13,440 nucleotides of DNA. Origin: JAADIV01 sp964439085. GTDB taxonomy: Bacteria; Desulfobacterota; Desulfobulbia; Desulfobulbales; VMSU01. The stretch spans positions 1-13,440 of the forward strand of contig CAYTNB010000061.1 in NCBI GenBank assembly GCA_964439085.1. Reading direction: 5' to 3'. The number at the start of each line of letters is the position of its first letter. The first letter of the stretch is position 1. Positions 6,982-13,440 of this stretch are shown one piece after another. Made by a program: the position numbers and the translations under genes. The notes under the pieces are model-generated. The model was not told the origin of the DNA, searched no databases, and worked only from the letters and a program-made list of their open reading frames with translations.

Positions 6982-7800
6982 ATGAGCGGTCGATTCTCCT
7001 TCATCTCCTTCACCATATTCCTTGTCATTACCGCCTTTTTACTCGGCAACGCTGGCAGAACAGAGGTTGTCCTCCCCTCTCATGGAGAAAAATTTTACTA
7101 TTTTAATCCTGATTCGCCCCAGAGTAATATGGCTCGTTTAAAGGGGGCGATGGACTCTTTTCTAAAAAAGGCCAACTTTCCTGTCGCTTTTACGCCGTTT
7201 ACCAGGTTCAACGACTTTGACCGTCTTACCTTGGATATGCCGCCTAAGTTTGTCTTGCTGCCGCAATGGTATTTTCAGGAAAACCGCGATAAGATGCAGT
7301 TTGTGCCGCTCCTTGTGCCGACTAGAGATGGACCAAGTTCTTACCGTAAGGTGTTGTTGACCTCAAAACAATCGGATATATCGCTCCAGACTCTTTCCCA
7401 AAAAACCCTTGCCATGACCTTTATGGGAGACAGAGGCCGCGCCCGGCTCAACAGACTTCTCTTCGCTCGGCATCAATTGAGCGTTGATGATCTCAATATT
7501 GTTATCACACCCAAAGATTCTGACTCCCTCTTTGCCTTGGCCTTGGGGCAGGTTGATATGGCGCTGGTCAGCAAGGTGAATTTGGATAATATTGCCCGGA
7601 TAAATCCTCGGATATCAGAGGCCGTTAGACCTCTGGCTCAATCAGAGCCCATTTCTCTGCCGATATTGTGTTACCTAAAGGGCGGGCTTTCTCAAAATAA
7701 AATTGACGAGATAAAAAATCTCTTTTTAGCAAGTAACAGCAAGACAAATCTTATTATGGAGATGTTGGAATTCGATGGCTGGCAAGAATACTCTAACTAG
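6982..7800 (+). CDS. Periplasmic PhnD-like substrate-binding protein, orphan
   Basis: This 272-aa protein has a signal peptide (hydrophobic residues about 5-22, predicted cleavage near residues 22-27; no lipobox cysteine), so it is periplasmic. The fold pattern matches the phosphate/phosphonate-binding PhnD-like family (PF12974 type): a short beta strand with a substrate-entry segment (FYYFNPDSP), then PKFVLLPQWYF, KVLLTSKQSDISLQTLSQKTLAMTFMGDRGRARLNRLLF, and ALALGQVDMALVSK, which corresponds to the usual 'V..G..D.A' motif. Binding residues are divergent from true phosphonate binders, so I do not assign a ligand. The ribosome site is weak (CGGTGA, 6965-6970). No permease or ATPase gene lies nearby. 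It overlaps the next binding-protein gene by 26 bp and diverges from a membrane kinase, which suggests a role in sensing rather than transport. Confidence 0.75.
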   Translation: MSGRFSFISFTIFLVITAFLLGNAGRTEVVLPSHGEKFYYFNPDSPQSNMARLKGAMDSFLKKANFPVAFTPFTRFNDFDRLTLDMPPKFVLLPQWYFQENRDKMQFVPLLVPTRDGPSSYRKVLLTSKQSDISLQTLSQKTLAMTFMGDRGRARLNRLLFARHQLSVDDLNIVITPKDSDSLFALALGQVDMALVSKVNLDNIARINPRISEAVRPLAQSEPISLPILCYLKGGLSQNKIDEIKNLFLASNSKTNLIMEMLEFDGWQEYSN

Positions 7801-8803
7801 CATATTAGTACCTTGCAGATTGTTTCCGTGCTTTTTTAGAAAAGAATTTATAAGGTGCTTATCCCTTCTCTTTTCCCGAACGGGGTTCGCCTTTCTCTTT
7901 CTGGCGTTATCTGTCCTCCCTGCCGGGGCGCAGGAGGGGAGAACTATTGCCGTGCTGCTCAGCAGTTCTGAACAGGTATATGCGAATACGGCTACCTCAT
8001 TTAAGGCAGAGGCAGGCGCTTCTGTCCGCATCTTTAATCTTCAGGGTGATATTAAAAGGAATCCCTCACTCAAAGGGGAATTGTTGGCCGGCGATCCGGG
8101 ATTGATCTTTGCCCTGGGAGCCAAGGCCGCCTATGTGGCGAAATTGTGGACGAGGAAGAGGCCGGATATCAAGGTTCTCTTTGCCATGGTTCTTAATTGG
8201 CAGAAGTACGGTCTGTTAAGGGGACAGGATAATATTGCCGGTATTGCCGCCGAGGTTGCTCCGGGAACTCAGTTTGTTAATTTGATCACCTTTGTGCCAA
8301 CGGTCAAAAAAATTGGTGTTATCTACAGCGCTAAGAATTCAAGCGATATTATTGCAAAGGCTCGAAAAACCGCGAAATTACTAGGGCTGGAGCTTATTGC
8401 GGTGCCTATTGACCGCCCTGGAGAATTTCAGGGTTCATACAAGAAGATCCGCGGCCAGATAGACGCCTTCTGGGTTTTGAATGATCCCATCACCTATAGT
8501 TTGAATAATATGGCCTGGATTACCGTAAAATGCATCAAGGACCGGCTGGTCTGTCTTGGTCAATCGAAAAATATTGCCGAAGAGGGCCTCTCCTTTTCAG
8601 TGGGCATCGATCCCAGGGATGTTGGGAGCCAGGCAGCCTCACTGGCCAGAAACATTCTGGACGGCCATCAAACGATTAAGGAAATAGGGGTGATGCCACC
8701 CTTGGGGACAAACATTTCAGTTAATTTGAAAACAACCAACAGGATTGGTCTCAAAATCAACAATGTCGCCTTGAATATGGCTACCACAATTTTTGGTGAG
8801 TAG
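7775..8803 (+). CDS. Periplasmic ABC_sub_bind-family substrate-binding protein, orphan
   Basis: This 342-aa protein resembles the ABC_sub_bind family (PF04392). Visible features are TIAVLLSSSEQVYANTATSF, the first lobe GDPGLIFALGAKAA, a hinge region VKKIGVIYSAKNSSDIIAKA, and the second lobe KIRGQIDAFWVLNDPITY through LARNILDG. The signal sequence core is at about 37-50, with a cleavage motif AGA at 50-52. From the ATG at 7775 the N-region before the hydrophobic core is unusually long (about 36 residues); the only other in-frame candidate I found is TTG at 7820, so the true start is uncertain. It overlaps the preceding gene by 26 bp, implying coupling. No transporter partners are nearby. Family members have been linked to amino-acid uptake, but the ligand here is unknown. 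A role as ligand presenter to the divergent kinase is inferred. Confidence 0.8.
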   Translation: MAGKNTLTSILVPCRLFPCFFRKEFIRCLSLLFSRTGFAFLFLALSVLPAGAQEGRTIAVLLSSSEQVYANTATSFKAEAGASVRIFNLQGDIKRNPSLKGELLAGDPGLIFALGAKAAYVAKLWTRKRPDIKVLFAMVLNWQKYGLLRGQDNIAGIAAEVAPGTQFVNLITFVPTVKKIGVIYSAKNSSDIIAKARKTAKLLGLELIAVPIDRPGEFQGSYKKIRGQIDAFWVLNDPITYSLNNMAWITVKCIKDRLVCLGQSKNIAEEGLSFSVGIDPRDVGSQAASLARNILDGHQTIKEIGVMPPLGTNISVNLKTTNRIGLKINNVALNMATTIFGE

Positions 8804-9134
8804 AGAGGGGGATTTCTAAGATTGAAAAAGGTGGGGCGTTGTCTTGCCTCAGGAGGCCAAGTTCTTGCGACCTGTCCTCTAGTTGATGGGGGGGCACCGG
8901 TTTGGTGAGATATGCTTGGCATGCCCCGTTTCCATACGCTTCAACAATATTGTTATTGTCCTGTAGTGCCTTACCATAATAATCTTGATCTTCTTTGTGG
9001 CTGGATGTTGGTCTGTTTCAATTGCACGAATCTTCCTGAGGGCCTCCTGCCCATCGAGCCCTGGCATCATGATATCGAGGCAGCCGAGATCGTAATGTTC
9101 ATGTATCGGAAAATCAAAGTTTCTGTAGAGTAAA

Positions 9135-9167
9135 TGTTGGGTTTCGCTATGCTCAACGCCAACCTAC
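9135..9167. repeat. Short imperfect palindrome of a widespread interspersed type
   Basis: TGTTGGGTTTCGCTATGCTC followed by AACGCCAACCTAC forms a hairpin: GTTGG (9136-9140) pairs with CCAAC (9159-9163), and an inner GTT pairs with AAC. Sequences of the form 'gttgggtttcgctgcgctcaacccaacctac' are familiar from intergenic regions of many unrelated bacteria. Its role is unknown. It lies inside the 385-bp insert. Confidence 0.6.
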
Positions 9168-9240
9168 TGGGACTACGAGGGAGTTGCAGTTAACCGTCTG
9201 TGTGGGGTGCAATACAAAAAAGTGAAATGTAACAGAAATG

Positions 9241-9384
9241 AACGTCCAACACCGAACATTCAACATCGAATTATAAATCAGCGACAAAAACTTATTGCAT
9301 AATTAATCGACACATCATTGCCAAACAACTGTAAATACGGTTTTTGTTTGTTTTTGTTCCATTTGATGTTCGGTGTTGGACGTT
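9241..9384. repeat. 144-bp element with 19-bp perfect inverted repeats
   Basis: AACGTCCAACACCGAACAT (9241-9259) is perfectly complementary to 9366-9384. The 106-bp interior is AT-rich and shows no gene. The left arm is followed by a second degenerate copy of its own motif (TCAACATCGAA, 9261-9271). It may be a small non-autonomous element or a dispersed intergenic repeat. It is nested inside the 385-bp insert. Confidence 0.7.
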
Positions 9385-9633
9385 AAGTTTTTATCTTGTA
9401 CTACAAAATTTATTGCGTTTTCACGATTATGTCTTGCACCTGTCTGTGTTTCTGTGGCTAATAAAAAGCAGTTCGCCCGCCAGGGCGTAATGTTCTTTTT
9501 CGAGGAGGGCTTCTTGGAATTTGCGCAACGGGTCACGCCACAGCCCGACACAACTTCCATCAGCAAGTGACGACAGATAGACTCGTCTTCGACAACAAGA
9601 GTTGTCATTTTTTTCGTCCTCGTTCTTGATTTA

Positions 9634-11346
9634 TTAGCCAAAATGTTTGTCTACTGTGGCAATTCGGCTATGAATTGGCGGCACAACCTGATCATCAATC
9701 CAGACATCCAGGACAGTTGGTCTCCCAGAGGCAATAATATCATCAATGAGTTCCTGGGTCAGGGGAGTATCTGTGTCGATCTTGATACCTCTTGCCCCGA
9801 GACCTTCCGCAATTTTGGTAAAATCTACCCGAGTAAAACGGGAGGGAAGTCCCTCTGGTATGGGTTTTTTAAAGAGACGGCGGCCATGATAGACCATACC
9901 CAGCATTGCGTTATTAAATACTACCCATATCACCGGCACGTTATTTTCAACGGCGGTGGCCACCTCAAAGCCATTCATCAAAAAAGAGCCGTCACCAACC
10001 ATGGCAATTATCGGTCTATCCGGTACCGCAAGTTTGGCGCCGACCGGGGCGGCCACAGCATATCCCATTGAGCCATAACCCAATGAGACAAAAAAAGAGT
10101 AGGGTTTGCGGATCACCATATAGCGGATGGCCCAGGCCATGCTGGTACCAATATCGGCAAAATAGATGCTGTCGGCTGGGAAATAATGCTGTAGTTCCAT
10201 GACCAGTCGTCTCGGATGGTAGAGGTTCTCACTGGCGCTGTTATCTTCCTTTATGATGGAGTGTTTTCCTTTTAGTTTCACCAATCGCTCCACCACTTTC
10301 GAGGAAGTGCCTGCCGTACTTTGAGCCGAACGTTCGTCAACAATGGCTTTACTGAGCTCCTTAAGGTTCATCCGGGCATCACCAACCAGACCTACAGAGG
10401 CGCAGTAATTCTTGCCAATTTTTTCGGTGTCAATATCAATATGGATCAGATGGTCAGCAGGGCCGATCCGCTCATCCCAGCCGCTGGTCATCATTTCGCT
10501 GAAACTGGTGCCAACCCCCAGGAGAACATCAATATCTTCCCCGGTGATATACTCTTTTGCCACTGGGTTGCCGGCAAAACCAAGGACCCCAAGGGAGAGA
10601 GAGTGATCTTCGGGGAATACGCCTTTAGCCTTAGGCGATGTGGCCACCGGAATCTGGAGAAGCTGGGCCAGTTCAAGGAGTTCATAGGCGGCCCTTGACA
10701 AGACGACCCCCCACCCTGCAATGATAACCGGTTTCTTGGCCTGAACCAGGAGCTTAGCCGCTTTTTTGACCGCCTCTTTATCAAAGAGACGGGTTACGGC
10801 CATGAGAGTACAAAGTCCCTGGTCGATGACATCCTTTTTCATCAAATCGGTGGGCAGGTTAAGATGGGTTGGGCCGGTGGGGCCGGTCATGGCGAGACGG
10901 ACTGCCTTTTGCAACATGTATTGGGCCCTGCTTTCGGTGATCAGCATGCCGCTGTATTTCGTGAAATTACGAAAGATATTAGTGATATTCATCCCTTCAG
11001 CGCCAGACTCCTGGATTGCTCCTTTGCCGAAGACCGAGGTGGCAACCTGACCGGTCAGGGCCAACACCGGTACGCAATCGGCTGAGGATGAGGCCAGGCC
11101 GGTGATTAGGTTGGATGCCCCCGGCCCGGCTGTAGCGGTACAAACCCCAAGTCTCCCTGAGATTCGGGCAAACCCATCGGCCATAAAAGCAGCTCCTTGT
11201 TCATGTTTGGTAACAATTGGTTTGATGCCTGCCTTGTTATCATGGATGGCCATATTAAGATCCTCAATGGCCCCGCCCGGTACTCCGAAAATATATTCAA
11301 CGCCTATTTTTCCAAGGAGATCGATCATTAAATCTGCAGTGTTCAT
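9634..11346 (-). CDS. Acetolactate-synthase-like thiamine diphosphate enzyme
   Basis: This 570-aa protein has the length of IlvB-type enzymes and the three-domain order: ThDP-binding N-terminal (1-170), central (190-345) and C-terminal pyrophosphate-binding domain (375-555). GVPGG is at 21-25, the catalytic glutamate is E49 in VTKHEQGAAFMADG, and the ThDP/magnesium motif runs from G451-D-G to N478-N479. It should decarboxylate a 2-oxo acid and ligate the bound aldehyde to an acceptor. Typical IlvB details are missing: the usual GTDAFQE stretch reads KGAIQESGAEG, and the MVRQWQ region reads MVYHGRRLF. No small subunit gene (ilvN) is present. Biosynthetic or catabolic acetolactate synthase is therefore not certain; an acyloin synthase or other carboligase is possible. 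The ribosome site AAAGGA (11358-11353) supports the ATG at 11346. The KAS III-like gene lies 80 bp upstream on the same strand. Confidence 0.85.
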   Translation of the reverse strand: MNTADLMIDLLGKIGVEYIFGVPGGAIEDLNMAIHDNKAGIKPIVTKHEQGAAFMADGFARISGRLGVCTATAGPGASNLITGLASSSADCVPVLALTGQVATSVFGKGAIQESGAEGMNITNIFRNFTKYSGMLITESRAQYMLQKAVRLAMTGPTGPTHLNLPTDLMKKDVIDQGLCTLMAVTRLFDKEAVKKAAKLLVQAKKPVIIAGWGVVLSRAAYELLELAQLLQIPVATSPKAKGVFPEDHSLSLGVLGFAGNPVAKEYITGEDIDVLLGVGTSFSEMMTSGWDERIGPADHLIHIDIDTEKIGKNYCASVGLVGDARMNLKELSKAIVDERSAQSTAGTSSKVVERLVKLKGKHSIIKEDNSASENLYHPRRLVMELQHYFPADSIYFADIGTSMAWAIRYMVIRKPYSFFVSLGYGSMGYAVAAPVGAKLAVPDRPIIAMVGDGSFLMNGFEVATAVENNVPVIWVVFNNAMLGMVYHGRRLFKKPIPEGLPSRFTRVDFTKIAEGLGARGIKIDTDTPLTQELIDDIIASGRPTVLDVWIDDQVVPPIHSRIATVDKHFG

Positions 11347-11426
11347 GCATGGTTCCTTTAGGTTAAACCATTAAATAGTTGCATTTCAATAAACATTTTA
11401 AAGCTAGCTGGTATGATCCAAAGCAA

Positions 11427-12470
11427 TCACTGTCCCCACCTCATTACAATAGCTGCATAGTGGTACCCCGCACCAGGTGCGCACATTACAATGAGATCGC
11501 CATTTTTAATTTTATTTGAAGTGACGGCTTCATGCAGGTTGGCACCAATGGAAGCACCACCCATGTTCCCATATTTGTGTAATGTGATATGTGTTTTATC
11601 TTTACTGATATTAAATTCTCGACACCAAGATTCAACGAGTATTTCAGTGGGATTATGGCAAATAAGGAAATCTAAATCAGATTCACAGTAACCAGCCTTT
11701 TGTAAAGCTTTCTTAGCTACCCGAGGCGTTTTGATTGGACCTGATTTTTTTATTTCTTCCAGCCCTCCGCCATCACGGTCGATATAGAAGTAGATTTTTT
11801 TTCTGTTCTTTTTGAGAAAGTTTTCTGATTGGTATTCCTGAATAAGTCTACGGGGGAGCCGATAATTACAGCCTAGTGCCCCCCAACAACTTCCATCAGT
11901 TTCAAGATGAACACTTAAGATGCCTTTTCCTTCAGTTACAGGCTGTATAATCAGTGCAGCGGCCCCATCTCCCAGTAACATACAGCTTCTTTCTGTATAA
12001 TCTGCTACGGCTGTCCATGTTGCCGATGCAACACAGGCAATTGTTTTGTAGGTACCTGACTTTATCAGGCCATATGCGATAGTTATCTGTGAAAGTAGTG
12101 AAGTACAGGCACTTTCAACATTAATCGCAGCAGCCTTTGTGGCACCTGCTTTAAATTGTAACATTGCTGCATTGCCCGGCATTGGTTGGTCTTGGAGTGT
12201 TGGGCCATCTAAAATCAACTCAATATCTTCAATGTTTATGTTAGCATTTTTAACAGCTGAGAGTAGGGCGTTGGCTTCAAGATCAGAACCTGTTTCTTCT
12301 TTTGAGCAAGTTCGTCGTTCTTTAACTCCAGAGTTATCCAAAAAATCGTCAAAAGGAGGTAATGAGAATTTCTCAAACCATTCATTGTCCAATACTTTTT
12401 CGGGCACATAAAGTCCTGTCCCTATAATTCCGACACCTGTTAAGTTGGTTTTACTCACACTTTTCTTCAT
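11427..12470 (-). CDS. Ketoacyl-ACP synthase III-like (FabH/thiolase fold) enzyme
   Basis: This 347-aa protein shows the KAS III catalytic triad: C122 in VESACTSLL, H272 in ICHNPTEIL and N302 in KYGNMGGASIGANL. It begins with GVGIIGTGLYVPEKVLDNEW and ends with GAGYHYAAIVMRWG, as FabH relatives do. It is about 30 residues longer than housekeeping FabH. The usual FabH forms around Cys (AACAG/F) and His (HQAN) are changed to SACTS and HNPT, so it is likely a specialised member that uses an unusual acyl starter or transfers an acyl group to oxygen or nitrogen. By eye it is more AT-rich than the ThDP enzyme gene, which may reflect separate acquisition. The ATG at 12470 lacks a clear ribosome site; GTG at residue 5 is an alternative. 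No acyl carrier protein gene is nearby. It leads the operon with the ThDP enzyme. Confidence 0.87.
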   Translation of the reverse strand: MKKSVSKTNLTGVGIIGTGLYVPEKVLDNEWFEKFSLPPFDDFLDNSGVKERRTCSKEETGSDLEANALLSAVKNANINIEDIELILDGPTLQDQPMPGNAAMLQFKAGATKAAAINVESACTSLLSQITIAYGLIKSGTYKTIACVASATWTAVADYTERSCMLLGDGAAALIIQPVTEGKGILSVHLETDGSCWGALGCNYRLPRRLIQEYQSENFLKKNRKKIYFYIDRDGGGLEEIKKSGPIKTPRVAKKALQKAGYCESDLDFLICHNPTEILVESWCREFNISKDKTHITLHKYGNMGGASIGANLHEAVTSNKIKNGDLIVMCAPGAGYHYAAIVMRWGQ

Positions 12471-12503
12471 TGAATTGGTTGTAATTGGCAGTAAATGAGG
12501 ATG

Positions 12504-12527
12504 ATTTTAGCATAAGTGGCTTGTCAA
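12504..12527 (-). promoter_or_regulatory. Possible extended -10 promoter of the KAS III/ThDP operon
   Basis: On the minus strand the sequence is TTGACA (12527-12522), 12 nt, then TGCTAAAAT with an extended -10 (TAAAAT at 12509-12504). The 12-nt spacing is too short for a standard pair, so the TTGACA is probably not the -35 and the extended -10 would carry most of the activity. It lies 34 nt before the ATG. Confidence 0.35.
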
Positions 12528-12540
12528 TCATCAATCTTGC

Positions 12541-12587
12541 GTAAGCGCTCAACAAACCACACTCTTGAGTTTATAACATCTCGGAAT
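12541..12587 (+). repeat. Copy 2 of the 45-47 bp dispersed non-coding repeat
   Basis: This begins GTAAGCGCTCAACAAACCAC and continues to ATAACATCTCGGAAT. It is the inverted counterpart of 2566-2610 (about 41/45 identities, one 2-nt gap). It contains no reading frame and lies just upstream of the KAS III-like gene promoter. Similarity ends after GGAAT; the palindromic partner arm seen in copy 1 is not clear here. Confidence 0.8.
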
Positions 12588-12591
12588 CAAC

Positions 12592-12614
12592 AACCACGCT
12601 TAAAAAACGTGGTT
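12592..12614 (+). terminator. Terminator-like hairpin
   Basis: AACCACG (12592-12598) pairs with CGTGGTT (12608-12614) across a 9-nt A-rich loop, followed by TGTTTT on the plus strand. No plus-strand gene ends here, so its purpose is unclear. The remaining intergenic sequence, 12615-12784, holds only a weaker AAGGCC/GGGCCTT pairing (12629-12660) and nothing I can call. Confidence 0.35.
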
Positions 12615-12784
12615 TGTTTTCGACCTGTAAGGCCGTTCTCAGCAAAACCCAAAGGGCCTTGCTGAAGTAAAACCGAGCTATTCCCACAGTTTTTTATTGT
12701 TTATTTGTTGTCTTGATACTTTACGTATTTTTTTATCATTTCAGCATCTATACCTAGTCGGTCCTGAAAAAGCCACTTACTTTC

Positions 12785-13440
12785 TTATGCCGTACCGGCA
12801 TATTCCTTGTGGGCAGCCAATTCCAAGTTGAATAAAAAACATAATAATTGTGCCAGCCACTTGACTAGCTTTCTAAAATCCATTCCGGCAGCGCTCAAGA
12901 TGGCATTTATCTGGTCTCCATCTTCTCCTTTTAGGCGGTTTCTATCCATGCGATGTTCTTGTTTTAAATGACCAATGCTTGGCTCAACTGCTGCACGACG
13001 TTTCATCCAACGCCATAGACTTTTGGAGGTTCGACCTCTCCTGACTTTATCCACATGAACATTGATCTCCCCTTTGTAATCATGCCCCCGGTAATCTCGA
13101 TCCACAAAGACATACTCAGGCTTCTGGGATAGCCGTTCAACTTGATCCAAGGTTTGCGCTAAGGTGTGACCATCATAAGGATTACATGCATCGCCATTGC
13201 ACCGACAAACCACCCACCCTTGCTGGTGGTAGCGATGCTTACCTTACAACCAAACTCATATTTCTTATGGGCTTTACCCTTACTGATACACTCGACATGG
13301 GGTTCATGAACACTGTAAACTTTATTCTTATCGTTTCTTTTTTGCACTCAGATAGGACTCGCGACTTATAGAAGATTTTTACGTTAGTTATCCGGTGATG
13401 AGCATTTTCTTTGAATATCCCTTATCACTCGCCCTAGAAA
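12785..13440 (-). pseudogene. IS5-family transposase, frameshifted and cut by the window edge
   Basis: Conserved IS5-type DDE transposase blocks appear in order on the minus strand: FLGRVIRDIQRK at 13440-13405; KNKVYSVHEPHVECISKGKA and GGWFVGAMAMH; then NPYDGHTLAQTLDQV, FVDRDYRGHDY (catalytic Asp), and RRAAVEPSIGHLKQEHRM (catalytic Glu), ending at 12785. Reading frames change between blocks. A stop follows the first block (SPDN, then TAA), a shift occurs in an A run near 13340, and a clear one-base loss lies near 13185, where CAT-GGT-AAT is expected but CAT-GTA-ATC is seen. The N-terminus lies beyond the window. It is not functional. I could not identify its terminal inverted repeats. Confidence 0.85.

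Larger units (their letters stand above)
9091..9495. mobile_element. 385-bp insert flanked by 10-bp direct repeats
   Basis: CGTAATGTTC occurs at 9091-9100 and 9486-9495, and the 385 bp between them interrupt the receiver gene. Removing the insert and one repeat joins KEHY to DLGCLDIMMPG in frame, so the repeats behave as a target-site duplication. The insert has no obvious terminal inverted repeats and no plausible gene. It holds a short palindromic element (9135-9167) and a 144-bp inverted-repeat element (9241-9384). A 10-bp duplication falls within the range made by some IS4-type transposases, but the element type is unknown. Confidence 0.7.
8847..9608 (-). pseudogene. Single-domain response regulator (CheY-like), disrupted by a 385-bp insertion and frameshifts
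   Basis: The gene starts at the ATG at 9608 with ribosome site GAGG nine bases upstream, and encodes MTTLVVEDESICRHLLMEVV. After residue 24 the frame changes: DPLRKFQEALLEKEHY continues in the +2 frame, and about ten residues (the usual NGxEA part) seem deleted. The sequence then enters an insert (9485 to 9101) and resumes at 9100 as EHYDLGCLDIMMPGLDGQEA, which carries the phosphoacceptor Asp. A single-base deletion near 8974 shifts the frame again; the last strand and helix, SKALQDNNNIVEAYGNGACQ then AYLTKPVPPHQLE with the conserved Lys-Pro, follow in the new frame. The family's usual ELGLL ending is near 8847. The gene lies 25 nt after the ThDP enzyme gene, probably as its former operon mate. 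It is not functional as it stands. Confidence 0.85.

Noticed and set aside
8879..9070. A separate 63-aa small protein
   Set aside because: Its first half is the middle of the disrupted receiver (MMPGLDGQEA) and its second half is out-of-frame translation after a one-base deletion.
9315..9641. A 108-aa protein starting with TTG at 9641
   Set aside because: The real start is the ATG at 9608 with its own ribosome site; after 24 receiver-like residues the rest is frameshifted and reads into the insert.
9643..10071. 142-codon plus-strand frame opposite the ThDP enzyme gene
   Set aside because: It is antisense to the conserved C-terminal ThDP domain, with no ribosome site or recognisable motif.

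Overview
The window looks like an accessory stretch of a Gram-negative, probably deltaproteobacterial (Desulfobacterota, Desulfobulbales-like) chromosome. This is inferred from protein style only: large PAS/HisKA hybrid kinases, a kinase with the 'VLHNIGN' type H-box, a CheY-like protein with a degenerate phosphorylation site, and substrate-binding proteins placed beside kinases. No taxonomic marker gene is present, so the assignment is tentative.

Left part (1-2230): an HD-GYP cyclic-di-GMP phosphodiesterase (+) converges on a 221-aa protein with a degenerate receiver domain (-). Between and overlapping their 3' ends lies a 187-bp element bounded by 20-bp perfect inverted repeats.

Scar region (2230-2923): on the minus strand there is the 3' end of a tRNA followed by a strong terminator. 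Next to it are four 25-bp-periodic repeats and a 30-codon istA stub, together the left end of an IS21-family element. A 45-bp repeat in this scar recurs inverted about 10 kb away, at 12541-12587.

Signalling block (2924-8803): a membrane HAMP histidine kinase and a receiver-PAS-kinase-receiver hybrid, overlapping by ATGA, are transcribed leftward. Divergent from them, across a 177-bp intergenic region with a good sigma70-type promoter, run two overlapping genes for periplasmic substrate-binding proteins (PhnD-like, then ABC_sub_bind-like). There is no permease or ATPase gene. The likely reading is a sensory module in which binding proteins feed ligand information to the kinase pair.

Right part (8804-12470, minus strand): a ketoacyl-ACP synthase III-like enzyme, an acetolactate-synthase-like ThDP enzyme, and a response-regulator gene that has become a pseudogene. 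That gene is split by a 385-bp insertion flanked by a 10-bp direct repeat; joining across the repeat restores a receiver reading frame. The enzyme pair could make an acyloin-type or other small ketone product, but that is inference.

Right edge (12471-13440): a non-coding region with the second copy of the 45-bp repeat, then a decayed IS5-family transposase that runs off the window.

The most interesting items are the orphan binding-protein/kinase module, the KAS III/ThDP enzyme pair, the datable insertion in the receiver gene, and the inverted 45-bp repeats bracketing the roughly 10-kb segment.
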